In this document: positions 50,779-60,230 of the stretch, piece after piece
Layout of the letters: every line of letters begins with the position of its first letter
Position numbering within the stretch: the stretch's first letter is position 1
Assembly (NCBI GenBank): GCA_937924525.1
Contig: CALDSU010000001.1
Span: 1 to 64,000, forward strand
DNA from: an uncultured Bryobacteraceae bacterium
GTDB lineage: Bacteria > Acidobacteriota > Terriglobia > Bryobacterales > Bryobacteraceae
Direction: 5' to 3'
DNA length: 64,000 bases
Notes under the pieces: generated by a model
Databases searched by the model: none
Told to the model about the DNA's origin: nothing
Seen by the model: the letters and a program-made list of their open reading frames with translations, nothing else
Translations under genes and position numbers: made by a program

Positions 50779-51917
50779 TGCCGCAACTGGTCCGTACCGA
50801 CCGGACGCTCTTCTACACCACCGTGGTGATGACTTGTTTCGGGCTGCTGATGGTCTACAGCGCCTCTTCGATCATGGCGGAGATCAAATACGGATCGGCG
50901 AATCATTTCACCCTGCGGCAGGGACTGTTCCTGCTGCTGGGGCTGGCGGCGATGATGCTGTTCAAGCGGCTGCCCTACCAGGCGCTGAACAGTCCCGCCG
51001 TCGCCTTCGCCGCCTTGGGAGGCGCCATCATTTTGCTGGGCGTCGCGTACGCGCTGGGCGCCAAGCACCGCTGGCTGAATCTCGGCTTTGGCATCAGCCT
51101 CCAGCCCTCGGAGTTCGCCAAGCCCGCGGTGGTGATCTTTCTGGCCTACTTCATCAGCCGGCGGGCGAAGGCGATCAACAACCGCCATACGCTGCTGCCT
51201 GCGGCGCTGGCCGTCGGCCTGCTGGCGCTGTGCGTCGCCATCGCCGACCTCGGCTACGGCTTCCTGATCGCCCTGACCGCCGCCGCGCTGTTCTATGTCG
51301 CGGGGCTGGACCGGCGGTACTTCGCCGGGATGGCCGTGGCCGGAGTTTTCGCCGGCGTCGTGCTGATCGCCATGAAACCGTACCGCGTCGCGCGCGTCAT
51401 CCAGTTCTTCGATCCCAAGTACGAATGGGTGGCCAAAGTGGACCAGGGCGGCTGGGTGCGGAACTATCTGCGGAAGGCCATGACCGTCAAGGACACTAAC
51501 TATCAGGCGGAACAATCCAAGATCGCCGTGGGCGCCGGGGGGATCGCCGGGCGCGGTCTGATGCAAGGCAAGCAGAAATTGCTGTACCTGCCCGAAGCGC
51601 ATACGGACTTCATCTTCGCGGTGATCGGCGAGGAATGGGGAGCCGCCGGATGTCTCGCGATCCTCACGGGCTTCGGGCTGATCCTGTGGCGCGGCCTGCG
51701 GGTCGCGCTGAATACGGAGGACGACTTCGCCCGCTACCTGGCGGCGGGCCTGTCGATTCTGGTGGTTTTGCAGGCGCTGATCAACATCAGCGTCGTCCTG
51801 GGCATGGGGCCGACCAAGGGATTTCCGCTGCCGATGATCAGCGCGGGCGGCAGTTCCCTGCTGGCCACCATGGCGACGATGGGCATTCTGATGAACGTGT
51901 CCGAGCACCACCCATGA
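50778..51917 (+). CDS. ftsW: Septal peptidoglycan glycosyltransferase FtsW
   Basis: A 379-residue SEDS protein with about ten transmembrane helices, the polymerase partner of FtsI. It has VYSASSIMAE early, GAKHRWLNLGFGISLQPSEFAK (across ~95-116, with the conserved W and PSEFAK), LPEAHTDFIFAVIGEE (~272-287) and GPTKGFPLPMISAGGSSLLATM, typical of FtsW rather than RodA. The position between murD and murG confirms FtsW. Overlaps murG by ATGA. Confidence 0.94.
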   Translation: MPQLVRTDRTLFYTTVVMTCFGLLMVYSASSIMAEIKYGSANHFTLRQGLFLLLGLAAMMLFKRLPYQALNSPAVAFAALGGAIILLGVAYALGAKHRWLNLGFGISLQPSEFAKPAVVIFLAYFISRRAKAINNRHTLLPAALAVGLLALCVAIADLGYGFLIALTAAALFYVAGLDRRYFAGMAVAGVFAGVVLIAMKPYRVARVIQFFDPKYEWVAKVDQGGWVRNYLRKAMTVKDTNYQAEQSKIAVGAGGIAGRGLMQGKQKLLYLPEAHTDFIFAVIGEEWGAAGCLAILTGFGLILWRGLRVALNTEDDFARYLAAGLSILVVLQALINISVVLGMGPTKGFPLPMISAGGSSLLATMATMGILMNVSEHHP

Positions 51918-52993
51918 CTTTTGCGCTGGCGGGAGGCGGAACGGGCGGGCACGTGATCCCGCTGTTGGCGGTGGCGCGGGAATTGGCGCGCCGCGGTCAC
52001 CAGTGTGTGTTTATCGGGACCCAAACGGGACTGGAAGCCAAGCTCGTGCCGGCCAGCGGCTTTCCGCTGGAATCGATTCGCATCGGCGGCCTGAAGGGAC
52101 TCGGCTGGGGGCGGCGGCTGCAAACGGCCTGGCAGTTGCCGGTCAGCGCCGGGCGCGCGCTCCGCCTGTTGCGGCGGTGGCGGGCCTCCGCGGTGTTCAG
52201 CATGGGCGGCTACGTGGCGGGCCCGACGGTGATCGCCGCGCTGCTGGCCGGCATTCCCGTGCTGGCCATGGAGCCCAACGCGCGGCCGGGCCTGACGAAC
52301 ATCCGCCTTGGGCGTTACGTGGCGCGGACGCTCATCGCTTTCCCCGAGGCCGCGGCGTACTTCCCCGCGGGCAAGACGGAACTCACCGGCCTGCCGGTGC
52401 GGGAGGAGTTCCTGGCGATTCCGCCCAAGCCTCCGGACGGCGTGCTCGAAATTCTGATCACGGGCGGCAGTCGTGGTTCCCGGACCTTGAACCGGGCCGC
52501 GCGGGAAAGCTGGCCGCTGTTCCTCCGCTCCGGCCTCGCCGTGCGCCTGATTCAGCAAACCGGCCGCGAGGAATGCGAGGCGATGCGGGAGGCCTTTGCC
52601 GCCACCGGCCTCGCGGGCCAAGTGCGGGCCTTTATCGACGACATGCCGAAGGCGTACGCCTCGGCGGATCTGGTGGTGAGCCGCGCCGGCGCGGGCGCGG
52701 TGGCGGAGTTGGCCGCGGCCGGTCGGCCCGCGATCCTGGTGCCCTTTCCCTACGCCGCCGACGACCACCAGCGCCACAACGCCGAGGCGCTCGCAAGGGC
52801 GGGCGCGGCCCGCATGATTCTGGACGACCAGATGACGGGCGAGCGGCTGTGGGAAGAGGTGTCCCGGCTGGCGACGCAGCCTGGGCGGCTGGCCGAGATG
52901 GGCGCCGCCGGACGACGCCTGGCGCGCCCCGGCGCCGCCGCGCGGGCCGCCTTTCTGCTGGAGGAACTGGCCCGGCCGGCCGAATCCCGTTGA
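51914..52993 (+). CDS. murG: UDP-GlcNAc:lipid I N-acetylglucosaminyltransferase
   Basis: A 359-residue GT28 enzyme forming lipid II on the inner face of the membrane. It has AGGGTGGHVIPLLAVA (~5-20), SMGGYVAGPTVIAA, the lipid-contact segment EPNARPGLTN, LITGGSRGSRTLNR, and the UDP-GlcNAc site SRAGAGAVAELAAAGRPAILVPFP (spread over ~256-279). The ATG lies inside the ftsW stop overlap. Its TGA forms part of the TTGACA hexamer ahead of murC. Confidence 0.95.
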   Translation: MTFALAGGGTGGHVIPLLAVARELARRGHQCVFIGTQTGLEAKLVPASGFPLESIRIGGLKGLGWGRRLQTAWQLPVSAGRALRLLRRWRASAVFSMGGYVAGPTVIAALLAGIPVLAMEPNARPGLTNIRLGRYVARTLIAFPEAAAYFPAGKTELTGLPVREEFLAIPPKPPDGVLEILITGGSRGSRTLNRAARESWPLFLRSGLAVRLIQQTGREECEAMREAFAATGLAGQVRAFIDDMPKAYASADLVVSRAGAGAVAELAAAGRPAILVPFPYAADDHQRHNAEALARAGAARMILDDQMTGERLWEEVSRLATQPGRLAEMGAAGRRLARPGAAARAAFLLEELARPAESR

Positions 52994-53018
52994 CAGGCCG
53001 CGGCGAAGTCGAAACAAT
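52990..53018 (+). promoter_or_regulatory. Internal promoter before murC
   Basis: A perfect TTGACA (52990-52995) overlaps the murG stop codon. AACAAT (53013-53018) lies 17 bases later and matches four of six -10 positions. A start near 53025 would leave only about five leader bases before the murC ATG at 53030, and no Shine-Dalgarno sequence is visible there. Confidence 0.5.
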
Positions 53019-53029
53019 ACGCTAAAGAA

Positions 53030-54427
53030 ATGTTTTTTAGACCCCAACCCGTTCACTTCACCGGCATCGGCGGCATCGGCATGAGCGGCCTGGCCGAGGT
53101 GTTGCTGAACCTGGGGTACCCGGTTTCCGGCTCCGATCTGCGTTCGTCGCCGATCACCAGCCGTCTCCGCGGCCTCGGCGCGCGCATCTTTGAAGGGCAT
53201 GACGCGGCTCATCTCGGGGAGGCGCGGGCGTTGGTGGTCAGTTCCGCCGTCGATCCCGGCAACCCGGAAGTGGCCGAGGCGCGCCGCCGCGGGATCCCCG
53301 TCATCCCCCGCGGGGAATTGCTGGCCGAACTGATGCGCCTGAAGTTCGGCGTCGCCGTCGCGGGCAGCCACGGCAAGACCACGACGACCTCGATGGCGGC
53401 GACCATCCTCAGCGAACTGGGGCTCGATCCCACCGTGGTGGTCGGTGGGCGGGTGAGCACGATGGGCGGCGCCAACGCCCGCGTCGGCCGGAGCGACTTT
53501 CTCGTCGTCGAGTCGGACGAGAGCGACGGCTCCTTTCTCCGGCTGGCGCCCATCATCGCGGTGGTGACCAACATCGACCGCGAGCACCTGGACCACTACC
53601 ACGATTTCGCCTCCATCCGCCAGGCCTTTCTCGAGTTCATCAACAAGGTGCCTTTTTACGGCGCAGCCATTCTCTGCCTGGACGACCCGCCCCTGCTCTC
53701 GCTGCTGCCGGAGGTGCGCCGCCGCACCCTTACCTACGGCCGCTCCCCCCAGGCCGACCTGATGATCCAGAACGTCACGCCGCAGCCGTTCGGCAGCCGC
53801 TTCACGGTGCGCGGCCGCCAGGGAGACCTGGGCGAGTTCACGCTGCTGGTGCCGGGCGAGCACAACGTCCTGAACGCCACCGCCGCCATCGCGGTGGCGC
53901 TGGAATTGGAGCAGGAACCGGACGCCATCCGGCAGGCGCTGGCGGCGTTCCGCGGCGTGGACCGCCGCTTCCAGGTGCGCGGCGAGGCGGCGGGGGTCAC
54001 GGTCGTCGACGATTACGGCCACCACCCCACCGAGATCCGCGCCACCCTGGCGACGGCGCGCGCGTGCGGATTTGCGCGGGTGCTGGTGTTATTCCAACCC
54101 CACCGGTACTCCCGGACCGAACTGCTGATGGACGAATTCGCGGGCGCGTTTCACGATGCGGATGTAGTCCTGGTCACCGAGATCTACGCCGCCTCCGAAG
54201 CGCCGCGCGCCGGGGTCACCGGCGCCGCGCTGGCCGATCGGATGCGGGCGTTCGGCCACCGTGCGGTGGAATTCGTGGACACGCTGGCTGAGGGCGTTCG
54301 TCGCGCGGCCGAAGAAGCGCGGCCCGGGGACGTGGTGCTCACGCTGGGCGCGGGCAGTGTCTCCCAGGCGGCGGACCTGATTCTGGCGGCGCTGACGGAC
54401 CCGCGGGAGGTCAACGCCCATGGCTAA
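53030..54427 (+). CDS. murC: UDP-MurNAc:L-Ala ligase
   Basis: A 465-residue Mur ligase adding the first stem residue. It has [17 protein letters not shown] (~9-25), [12 protein letters not shown], the ATP loop [13 protein letters not shown] (~107-119), [20 protein letters not shown] and [10 protein letters not shown] (~327-336). Usually murB and ddl follow; here ftsQ follows directly with an 8-base overlap. It is the only gene after rsmH-ftsL separated from its upstream neighbour by a promoter-like sequence. Confidence 0.95.
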   Translation: MFFRPQPVHFTGIGGIGMSGLAEVLLNLGYPVSGSDLRSSPITSRLRGLGARIFEGHDAAHLGEARALVVSSAVDPGNPEVAEARRRGIPVIPRGELLAELMRLKFGVAVAGSHGKTTTTSMAATILSELGLDPTVVVGGRVSTMGGANARVGRSDFLVVESDESDGSFLRLAPIIAVVTNIDREHLDHYHDFASIRQAFLEFINKVPFYGAAILCLDDPPLLSLLPEVRRRTLTYGRSPQADLMIQNVTPQPFGSRFTVRGRQGDLGEFTLLVPGEHNVLNATAAIAVALELEQEPDAIRQALAAFRGVDRRFQVRGEAAGVTVVDDYGHHPTEIRATLATARACGFARVLVLFQPHRYSRTELLMDEFAGAFHDADVVLVTEIYAASEAPRAGVTGAALADRMRAFGHRAVEFVDTLAEGVRRAAEEARPGDVVLTLGAGSVSQAADLILAALTDPREVNAHG

Positions 54428-55250
54428 GAACCAGCATGCGAAACCGGCGGCCGGCCCCCCGGCTTGGCGGCTTTGGGTGCGCATCCTCGCCTGGGCGGCC
54501 GTGCTCGCCGCGACGGTCTGGACCGCGCGGGCGCTCCAGCACCATCTGCTCGCCGACCCGCGCTTCGTGATGGCGGGCGTGCCGCCCGACGGGCAAAACG
54601 CCCCGGACTTCGTCATCGCGGGCGCGGTGTACACCTCGCGCGATCGCGTGCTAGAAGTGTTCGGCGACGACTTTGGCAAGAACATTTTCCGCATTCCCAT
54701 CGCCGAACGCCGCCGCCGCCTGCTGGCGATCGACTGGGTGGCCGACGCCTCCGTTTCGCGCCTGTGGCCGAACCGCCTGATCGTCCGCATCCGGGAGCGG
54801 ACGCCCGTGGCCTTTGTCAAGCTGGCCGCCGACCCTTTGCGGCCCAAAGCCGCCCGCCCCGCCCTGATCGACGGCGACGGCGTGATTCTCCAGCAACCGG
54901 AGAAGGGCCAGTTCTCCTTCCCGGTGCTGAACGGCGTCAGCGAGAAACAGCCGGAGGCGGAGCGCAAAGCCCGGGTGGCGCGCATGCAGCAGGTGCTCCG
55001 CGAAATCGCCTCCCTGCCCCGGCCGCTGCGGCTGAGCGAGGTGGACGTCGGCTCCCGCGACATCCGGGTCTCCGCCGAGGTGGACGATCGGGAAGTGGAA
55101 CTGATCCTCGGGGATCGGGATTTCGCTTCCCGCGTGCAGACGTTTTTGGCGCACTATCCCGAGATCCACAAGCGGACGCCCCAGTTCACGATCTTCGACT
55201 TGCGCCTGAACAAGAGCATCATTGCCCGGGATACGGAACGATCGGAGTAA
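54420..55250 (+). CDS. ftsQ: Cell division protein FtsQ
   Basis: A 276-residue bitopic protein: cytoplasmic tail, one membrane helix (~18-40), a POTRA domain (~67-130 with [20 protein letters not shown] and [21 protein letters not shown] in sequence) and the FtsQ/DivIB beta domain ([19 protein letters not shown]). It links FtsL/FtsB to the divisome. Its start lies inside the end of murC, and it ends two bases before ftsA. Confidence 0.9.
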   Translation: MAKNQHAKPAAGPPAWRLWVRILAWAAVLAATVWTARALQHHLLADPRFVMAGVPPDGQNAPDFVIAGAVYTSRDRVLEVFGDDFGKNIFRIPIAERRRRLLAIDWVADASVSRLWPNRLIVRIRERTPVAFVKLAADPLRPKAARPALIDGDGVILQQPEKGQFSFPVLNGVSEKQPEAERKARVARMQQVLREIASLPRPLRLSEVDVGSRDIRVSAEVDDREVELILGDRDFASRVQTFLAHYPEIHKRTPQFTIFDLRLNKSIIARDTERSE

Positions 55251-55252
55251 AC

Positions 55253-56452
55253 ATGGCGACCAAGCACAGACTGGCGGTGGGCGTGGACCCCGGAAGCGCG
55301 GGGACGCGTTGCGTGATCGGCGCGCTGGAAAACGGCGTCCTCCGGTTTCTCGCCTGCGGCGCCGCACCCTCCCACGGCTGGGCCAAAGGCCGCGTGGCGG
55401 ACCAGAAAGCCATCGCCGATTCGATTCTCCAGGCGGTCCGCGAGGCCGAGCGCCAGGCCGGCGTTTCCGCGGAAGCCGCCGTCCTGGGCCTGGGCGGGCC
55501 CACCGTGCGCGGCGGGCACAGCCGGTCTTACATCGAGTTCGGCCGCCGCCGGGAAATCGACCAGCGCGACGTCACGCGCGTGACCGAACGCGCCGCGAAG
55601 GTCAATCTGCACGAGGACCGCATGGTGCTCCACGTGGCCTTGCAGGATTTCACCGTCGACGATCAACCCGGCCACCGCGACCCCCGCGGCATGGTCGCCG
55701 CGCGCCTGGAAGCCCATGTCTACGTGCTGACGGTCTCCGAGCAGGAGCATCGCCTGCTGGTCGGGGCCGCGAACCTGGCCCACCTGGAGGTGCAGGAAAC
55801 GGTCTACGAACCGCTGGCGGCCGCTTACGCGGCGGTGCTGCCGGAAGAGCGCCGCGAAGGCGTGGTCCTGCTCGACATCGGCGCGCACACCAGCGAACTC
55901 GTGGTGTTTTTCGGCGACGCCCTCTACTTGGCCGGCGCCATTCCGCTAGGCGGCCATCATTTCACGACGGACGTCGCCTATGGTTTGAAGACCACCTCCA
56001 CCGACGCGGCGCTGTTGAAGGAAGAATACGGCTCGGCGCTGCTGGCCCAGACTCCCGAGCGCACGTGGATCGAGGTCCCCTCGCGCGACGGTCAGGAACC
56101 GCGCGAGGCTCCTTTGCGGCGGCTGAACGCCATCTTGGAGGCCCGCGCCGCCGAATTGTTCCGCCTGGTGCGGCGCGACCTGGGCGAAGCGCAACTCGAT
56201 CAGTCGCTGCTCGGCGGCATGCTGCTGGCGGGCGGCACGGCCCGGCTGGCCGGATTGTGCGACATGGCCGAAGCGGTCCTCCCGTGCAGCGCCCGCAAGG
56301 GCCTAGCGCTGGGCATTCGCGACTGGCCCGACGAGATTGACGACCCGATCTGGACGACCGCCGCCGGGCTGATGATGTATTCGGCCAAGCTGGGCGCGCG
56401 GGAAGAAGCGGCGCGGAAGGCGAAACGGTTCCTGCCGTTGGCCTCCCGCTAG
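55253..56452 (+). CDS. ftsA: Cell division protein FtsA
   Basis: A 399-residue actin-like ATPase that tethers FtsZ to the membrane. It has VGVDPGSAGTRCVIG (~9-23), the SHS2/1C insertion with REIDQRDVTRV and EAHVYVLTVSEQEH, VLLDIGAHTSELVVF (~203-217), PLGGHHFTTDVAYGL and LLAGGTARLAGL. The C-terminal REEAARKAKRFLPLA is an amphipathic, basic end consistent with the membrane-targeting helix. 32 bases before ftsZ. Confidence 0.94.
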   Translation: MATKHRLAVGVDPGSAGTRCVIGALENGVLRFLACGAAPSHGWAKGRVADQKAIADSILQAVREAERQAGVSAEAAVLGLGGPTVRGGHSRSYIEFGRRREIDQRDVTRVTERAAKVNLHEDRMVLHVALQDFTVDDQPGHRDPRGMVAARLEAHVYVLTVSEQEHRLLVGAANLAHLEVQETVYEPLAAAYAAVLPEERREGVVLLDIGAHTSELVVFFGDALYLAGAIPLGGHHFTTDVAYGLKTTSTDAALLKEEYGSALLAQTPERTWIEVPSRDGQEPREAPLRRLNAILEARAAELFRLVRRDLGEAQLDQSLLGGMLLAGGTARLAGLCDMAEAVLPCSARKGLALGIRDWPDEIDDPIWTTAAGLMMYSAKLGAREEAARKAKRFLPLASR

Positions 56453-56484
56453 CAACCGGTTTTGCAGCGATGGAAGGAGAGACG

Positions 56485-57741
56485 ATGAGCCTGCTGGATC
56501 CTCAGGTGGATGCCTTGAAATACGAATTGGAAGAAGAGTTCCGCGGCGCGCGCATCAAGGTGATCGGCGTGGGCGGCGGCGGCTCGAACGCGGTGGCCCG
56601 GATGGTGGCCGAGGGTGTCGAGGGCGTCGAGTTCTACATCCTCAATACGGACATGCAGGCCCTGCTGTCCGCCAAGGCGCCGCACAAACTGCAAATCGGC
56701 GCCAAGATCACGGGCGGTCTCGGCGCGGGCGCCGATCCCGCCGTGGGACGCCAGGCCGCCCTGGAGGACACCGACCGGATCTGCGACATCCTCCACGACG
56801 CCGATATGGTCTTCGTCACCGCCGGGCTGGGCGGCGGCACCGGTACGGGCGCGGCGCCCGTGGTGGCTTCCCTCGCCAAAGAACTTGGCGCGCTCACCGT
56901 CGCGGTGGTCACCAAGCCGTTTCAATTCGAAGGCGCGCGCCGCATGCGCGCGGCCGACGCCGGTCTGGCCGACCTGGCGGCTACGGTCGATACCGTCATC
57001 GCGATTCCCAATGACCGCCTCCTGAGTCTGGTGCCGAAAGGAACCAGCTTCCTCGACGGCTTCCGGGTCGCCGACGACATCCTCCGCCAGGCAGTGCAAG
57101 GGATCAGCGACATCATGGTGACCCCCGGCCTCATCAATCGCGACTTCTCCGACATCAAGGCGACCATGTCCGGCATGGGATACGCCATGATGGGCACCGC
57201 CGTCGCGCACGGCGACGGCGCGGCCGCCGAAGCGGCCCGCAAAGCGATCAACAGCCCGCTGCTCGAGGACTCCCGGATCAAGGGATCCCGCGGCATTCTG
57301 ATCAACATCACCGGCTCGTCCAAGCTGGGGCTGCACGAGGTGAACGAGGCCTGCGAGATCGTGCGCGCCGCCGCCGAATACGAGGACGCCATGGTCAACT
57401 TCGGCGTCATCATTAATGACAGCATGGGCGACGCGGTCAAGGTCACGGTGATCGCCACCGGCTTTCAGCCGGAAAGCCACCCCGCTCCGGCGCGCAAGGT
57501 CGCGGTTTTCGAGGGGCGGGCCCTGGCCGGCGCCACGCCCGGGGCCGCCCCGGTCATGCCGGTCCTCGCCGCCGCTCCGCCGCCGGTCACGCCCGAACCG
57601 GAGCCGCTCCCTGTGGCGGAGGGCCATCCTCCGAGCCACGAGAGCGCCCCGCCGCCCCCGGCCGCGCCGGCGCAACTCGATTTCGATCCCGAGGACTTGG
57701 ATGTGCCGGCTTTTCTCCGCCAGGGCCGGCTGCTCCAGTAG
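56485..57741 (+). CDS. ftsZ: Cell division protein FtsZ
   Basis: A 418-residue tubulin homologue forming the Z ring. It has IKVIGVGGGGSNAV (~25-38), NTDMQALL, the tubulin signature GGGTGTGAAPVVA (~114-126), PNDRLL and NFGVIINDSMGD. A ~85-residue Pro/Ala-rich linker leads to the C-terminal peptide DLDVPAFLRQGR (~404-415), which binds FtsA. ATG at 56485 has GGAGAG upstream; an earlier in-frame ATG adds five residues. Last gene of the dcw cluster; no terminator was found in the 62 bases after it. Confidence 0.96.
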   Translation: MSLLDPQVDALKYELEEEFRGARIKVIGVGGGGSNAVARMVAEGVEGVEFYILNTDMQALLSAKAPHKLQIGAKITGGLGAGADPAVGRQAALEDTDRICDILHDADMVFVTAGLGGGTGTGAAPVVASLAKELGALTVAVVTKPFQFEGARRMRAADAGLADLAATVDTVIAIPNDRLLSLVPKGTSFLDGFRVADDILRQAVQGISDIMVTPGLINRDFSDIKATMSGMGYAMMGTAVAHGDGAAAEAARKAINSPLLEDSRIKGSRGILINITGSSKLGLHEVNEACEIVRAAAEYEDAMVNFGVIINDSMGDAVKVTVIATGFQPESHPAPARKVAVFEGRALAGATPGAAPVMPVLAAAPPPVTPEPEPLPVAEGHPPSHESAPPPPAAPAQLDFDPEDLDVPAFLRQGRLLQ

Positions 57742-57789
57742 CGGCCGGGGCGCCTCCGGCCCGCGCCGCGAACCCGCCGCAGGCTCTGG

Positions 57790-57795
57790 TATAGT
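57790..57795 (+). promoter_or_regulatory. Candidate -10 for the DUF1549 gene (leaderless)
   Basis: TATAGT, five of six consensus bases, lies eight bases before the ATG at 57804, so transcription would start at or next to the start codon. No ribosome binding site precedes that ATG. Confidence 0.45.
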
Positions 57796-57803
57796 CCTTT
57801 CCC

Positions 57804-60104
57804 ATGAGGCATTCCTGGTTCCTCTGCCTGGGCTTTGCGGCGGGCGCGGCGCTCGCCGCCGACCCGCCCGCCGACTTCATGCGCGATGTCCACCCGGTGC
57901 TGGCCGCAAAGTGCTTTTCCTGCCATAGCGGTGACAAACGGTTCGCCAACCTCTCGCTGGCCACCTATCGTGATGTGCTGCGCGGCGGCCGCACGGGCAA
58001 GGTGGTCAACCCAGGTTCGTCCGGGGATAGTCTGCTGGTCCGCCGGGTGCTGGGTGATGGGGTTCCCATCATGCCTCCCGCCGGCGAAAAGCTGACGCCC
58101 GCGGAAATCGCCCGGCTGCGCGCCTGGATCGACCAGGGGGCCAGGGAAACGCCGTCTTCCGCCGCCGCCCGCCCGAACTGGGTTCCCCCGCTCGGGCTGG
58201 CTTGCGCGCCCTCCTCCGGCGACTCGCTGGAAGAGCTGACGCGGCAATACTTCCGCGCGCGGAACGCGCCCTTGCCCGCCCCAGTCGGCGACGAGGTGTT
58301 TCTGCGCCGCGTGTACCTGGACCTGTGGGGCCTGCTCCCGTCGCCCGAAGAGCAGGAAGCGTTTCTTTCCGACCGGTCCCCCGACCGCCGCGCCAGACTG
58401 GTAGACCATCTGCTCGCTGACCGGCATCAATACGCCGGCCACTGGATCAGTTGGTGGAACGATCTTCTCCGCAACGACGAAGGCGTCAACTACGCCGGCG
58501 CCCGAAAGTCGATCACCGAATGGCTGTACCCGGCGCTGGTGGAGAACCTCGCCTACGATGAATTCGCCCGCCGCCTGCTGAATCCCTGGCGGAGCGGCGA
58601 TCCGGACGGCTTCTTGCTGGGCGTGAATTGGCGTGGGGATGTCAGCGCCAGCCAGACGCCCGTCATGCAGGCCGCCCAGAACAGCGCGCAGATCTTCCTG
58701 GGCGTGAACCTGAAATGCAATTCCTGCCACGACAGCTTTGTCAGCAAGTGGAAGTTGAAGGACGCCTACGGCCTGGCGACATTCTTCACCGAGGGTGAAC
58801 TCGAGATGGTCCGGTGCGACGCCCGGACCGGCCAGATGGCTAAACCGGAGTTCCTCTACCCCGAGCTGGGCGGGGTCGACCCCCAGGCGAGTCTGGGTGA
58901 ACGCCGCCTCTGGGCCGCGGCGCTGTTCACTTCGCCCGAGAATGGCCGGTTCGCGCGCACCATCGTCAACCGGGTGTGGCACAAACTGCTGGGCCGGGGC
59001 ATCGTCGAGCCCGTGGACGACATGGATGCCGAGCCGTGGAGCCCCGCCATCCTGGACGCGCTGGCCTGCGAGTTCCGGGCCAACCGCTACGACCTGAAAT
59101 GGCTGATCCGGCGGATCATTCTTTCGCGCGCCTACCAGCTTCCCGCGGTGGATCCGCCGCCGGCCGGCGAGGAAATGTTCGTCTTTCGGGGGCCGCTGGT
59201 GCGGCGGATGACGGCCGAACAGTTCGCCGACGCGGTCGGCGCCATGACCGGTGAGTGGCATGCCCGCATTGCGCCGCGCAGCACCGTAGCCGAGCTGGTG
59301 CGGGAGTGGCGGCTGGCCTCGAGTCCGCTCACGCGCGCGCTGGGCCGCCCCATTCGCGACCAGGTGTTCACGGAACGCGACGCGAGCGCCACCACCCTCC
59401 AGGCGCTGGAACTGACGAACGGCGAGACCTATATGCGCCTGCTGCGCCGCGCCTCGCGGCGGATGCTAGACGAACTGCCGCCCGCCCCGGCGAACCTGTT
59501 CGACTCCGGACGCGTCAGCAGCGAATCCGTCCCGGTGGACCTCAACATCACCGGCCTGAAACAACTGCGCCTGATCGTCTACGACGTCGATTCGTACTCC
59601 CCGGAGCGCGTGCAGGCCGTGTGGGCGAACGCCCGCCTGGCGGGACCGGACGGCGAGACGCGGCTCGGCCAGCTCTCGCCCGGCAAAATGAAAAGCCTTG
59701 CGTTTGCGAGCGCCATCCGCGTGAAGACGCCTTCGGAGTTTGTCATCAATCTCGAGGGCAAGCATTACACCCGGTTCCGCGCCGTCGCCGGGGTGGAGGA
59801 AGAGAGCCTGGCCTCGGATATCAACCCGCGCATCCGGTTCTTCATCTTCTCCGAGCCGCCCGATATGGAGAGGCTGGTGCGCGTGGAGGGTGCGCCGCCG
59901 GTGACGCCGCCGGAGGGGCCGTTCACGCCCGCTTCGCTCACCACGCGGCTGTTTCGCCACGCGCTTGGCCGCCTGCCTCAGGACCGCGAGGCGGACGTGG
60001 CGCGACAACTGCTGGCCGGACCGGGGGGCAAACCGCGCGCCGACGGCTTGGCCGACCTGCTGTGGGCGCTCACGATGCTGCCGGAGTTCCAGTTGATCCG
60101 GTAG
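57804..60104 (+). CDS. Exported DUF1549/DUF1553 protein with planctomycete-type cytochrome domain
   Basis: A 766-residue secreted protein. Signal peptide (~1-19); PSCyt1 domain with the haem site CFSCH (Cys 37, Cys 40, His 41); DUF1549 (~148-345, VFLRRVYLDLWGLLPSPEEQ), which contains a second CxxCH, KCNSCHDSF (~305); DUF1553 (~360-766, GRFARTIVNRVWHKLLGRG). A ~140-residue NPCBM-like beta insert (~570-705) splits DUF1553. Such proteins are abundant in planctomycetes, verrucomicrobia and acidobacteria and are thought to act in polysaccharide degradation, but the activity is unproven. The DUF1501 partner that usually follows is absent. Confidence 0.85.
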   Translation: MRHSWFLCLGFAAGAALAADPPADFMRDVHPVLAAKCFSCHSGDKRFANLSLATYRDVLRGGRTGKVVNPGSSGDSLLVRRVLGDGVPIMPPAGEKLTPAEIARLRAWIDQGARETPSSAAARPNWVPPLGLACAPSSGDSLEELTRQYFRARNAPLPAPVGDEVFLRRVYLDLWGLLPSPEEQEAFLSDRSPDRRARLVDHLLADRHQYAGHWISWWNDLLRNDEGVNYAGARKSITEWLYPALVENLAYDEFARRLLNPWRSGDPDGFLLGVNWRGDVSASQTPVMQAAQNSAQIFLGVNLKCNSCHDSFVSKWKLKDAYGLATFFTEGELEMVRCDARTGQMAKPEFLYPELGGVDPQASLGERRLWAAALFTSPENGRFARTIVNRVWHKLLGRGIVEPVDDMDAEPWSPAILDALACEFRANRYDLKWLIRRIILSRAYQLPAVDPPPAGEEMFVFRGPLVRRMTAEQFADAVGAMTGEWHARIAPRSTVAELVREWRLASSPLTRALGRPIRDQVFTERDASATTLQALELTNGETYMRLLRRASRRMLDELPPAPANLFDSGRVSSESVPVDLNITGLKQLRLIVYDVDSYSPERVQAVWANARLAGPDGETRLGQLSPGKMKSLAFASAIRVKTPSEFVINLEGKHYTRFRAVAGVEEESLASDINPRIRFFIFSEPPDMERLVRVEGAPPVTPPEGPFTPASLTTRLFRHALGRLPQDREADVARQLLAGPGGKPRADGLADLLWALTMLPEFQLIR

Positions 60105-60230
60105 AGATTGCGTGAACGCCCGCTCCCTGCCGGTCGCGGCTCGGCGACGGCGGGCGGCTTCTCCCGCTGGAGGCCGGTGGCTTACAATCGAGGGGGAATT
60201 TCCCAAAACTTTGTTCTTCCGGATCCTTCC

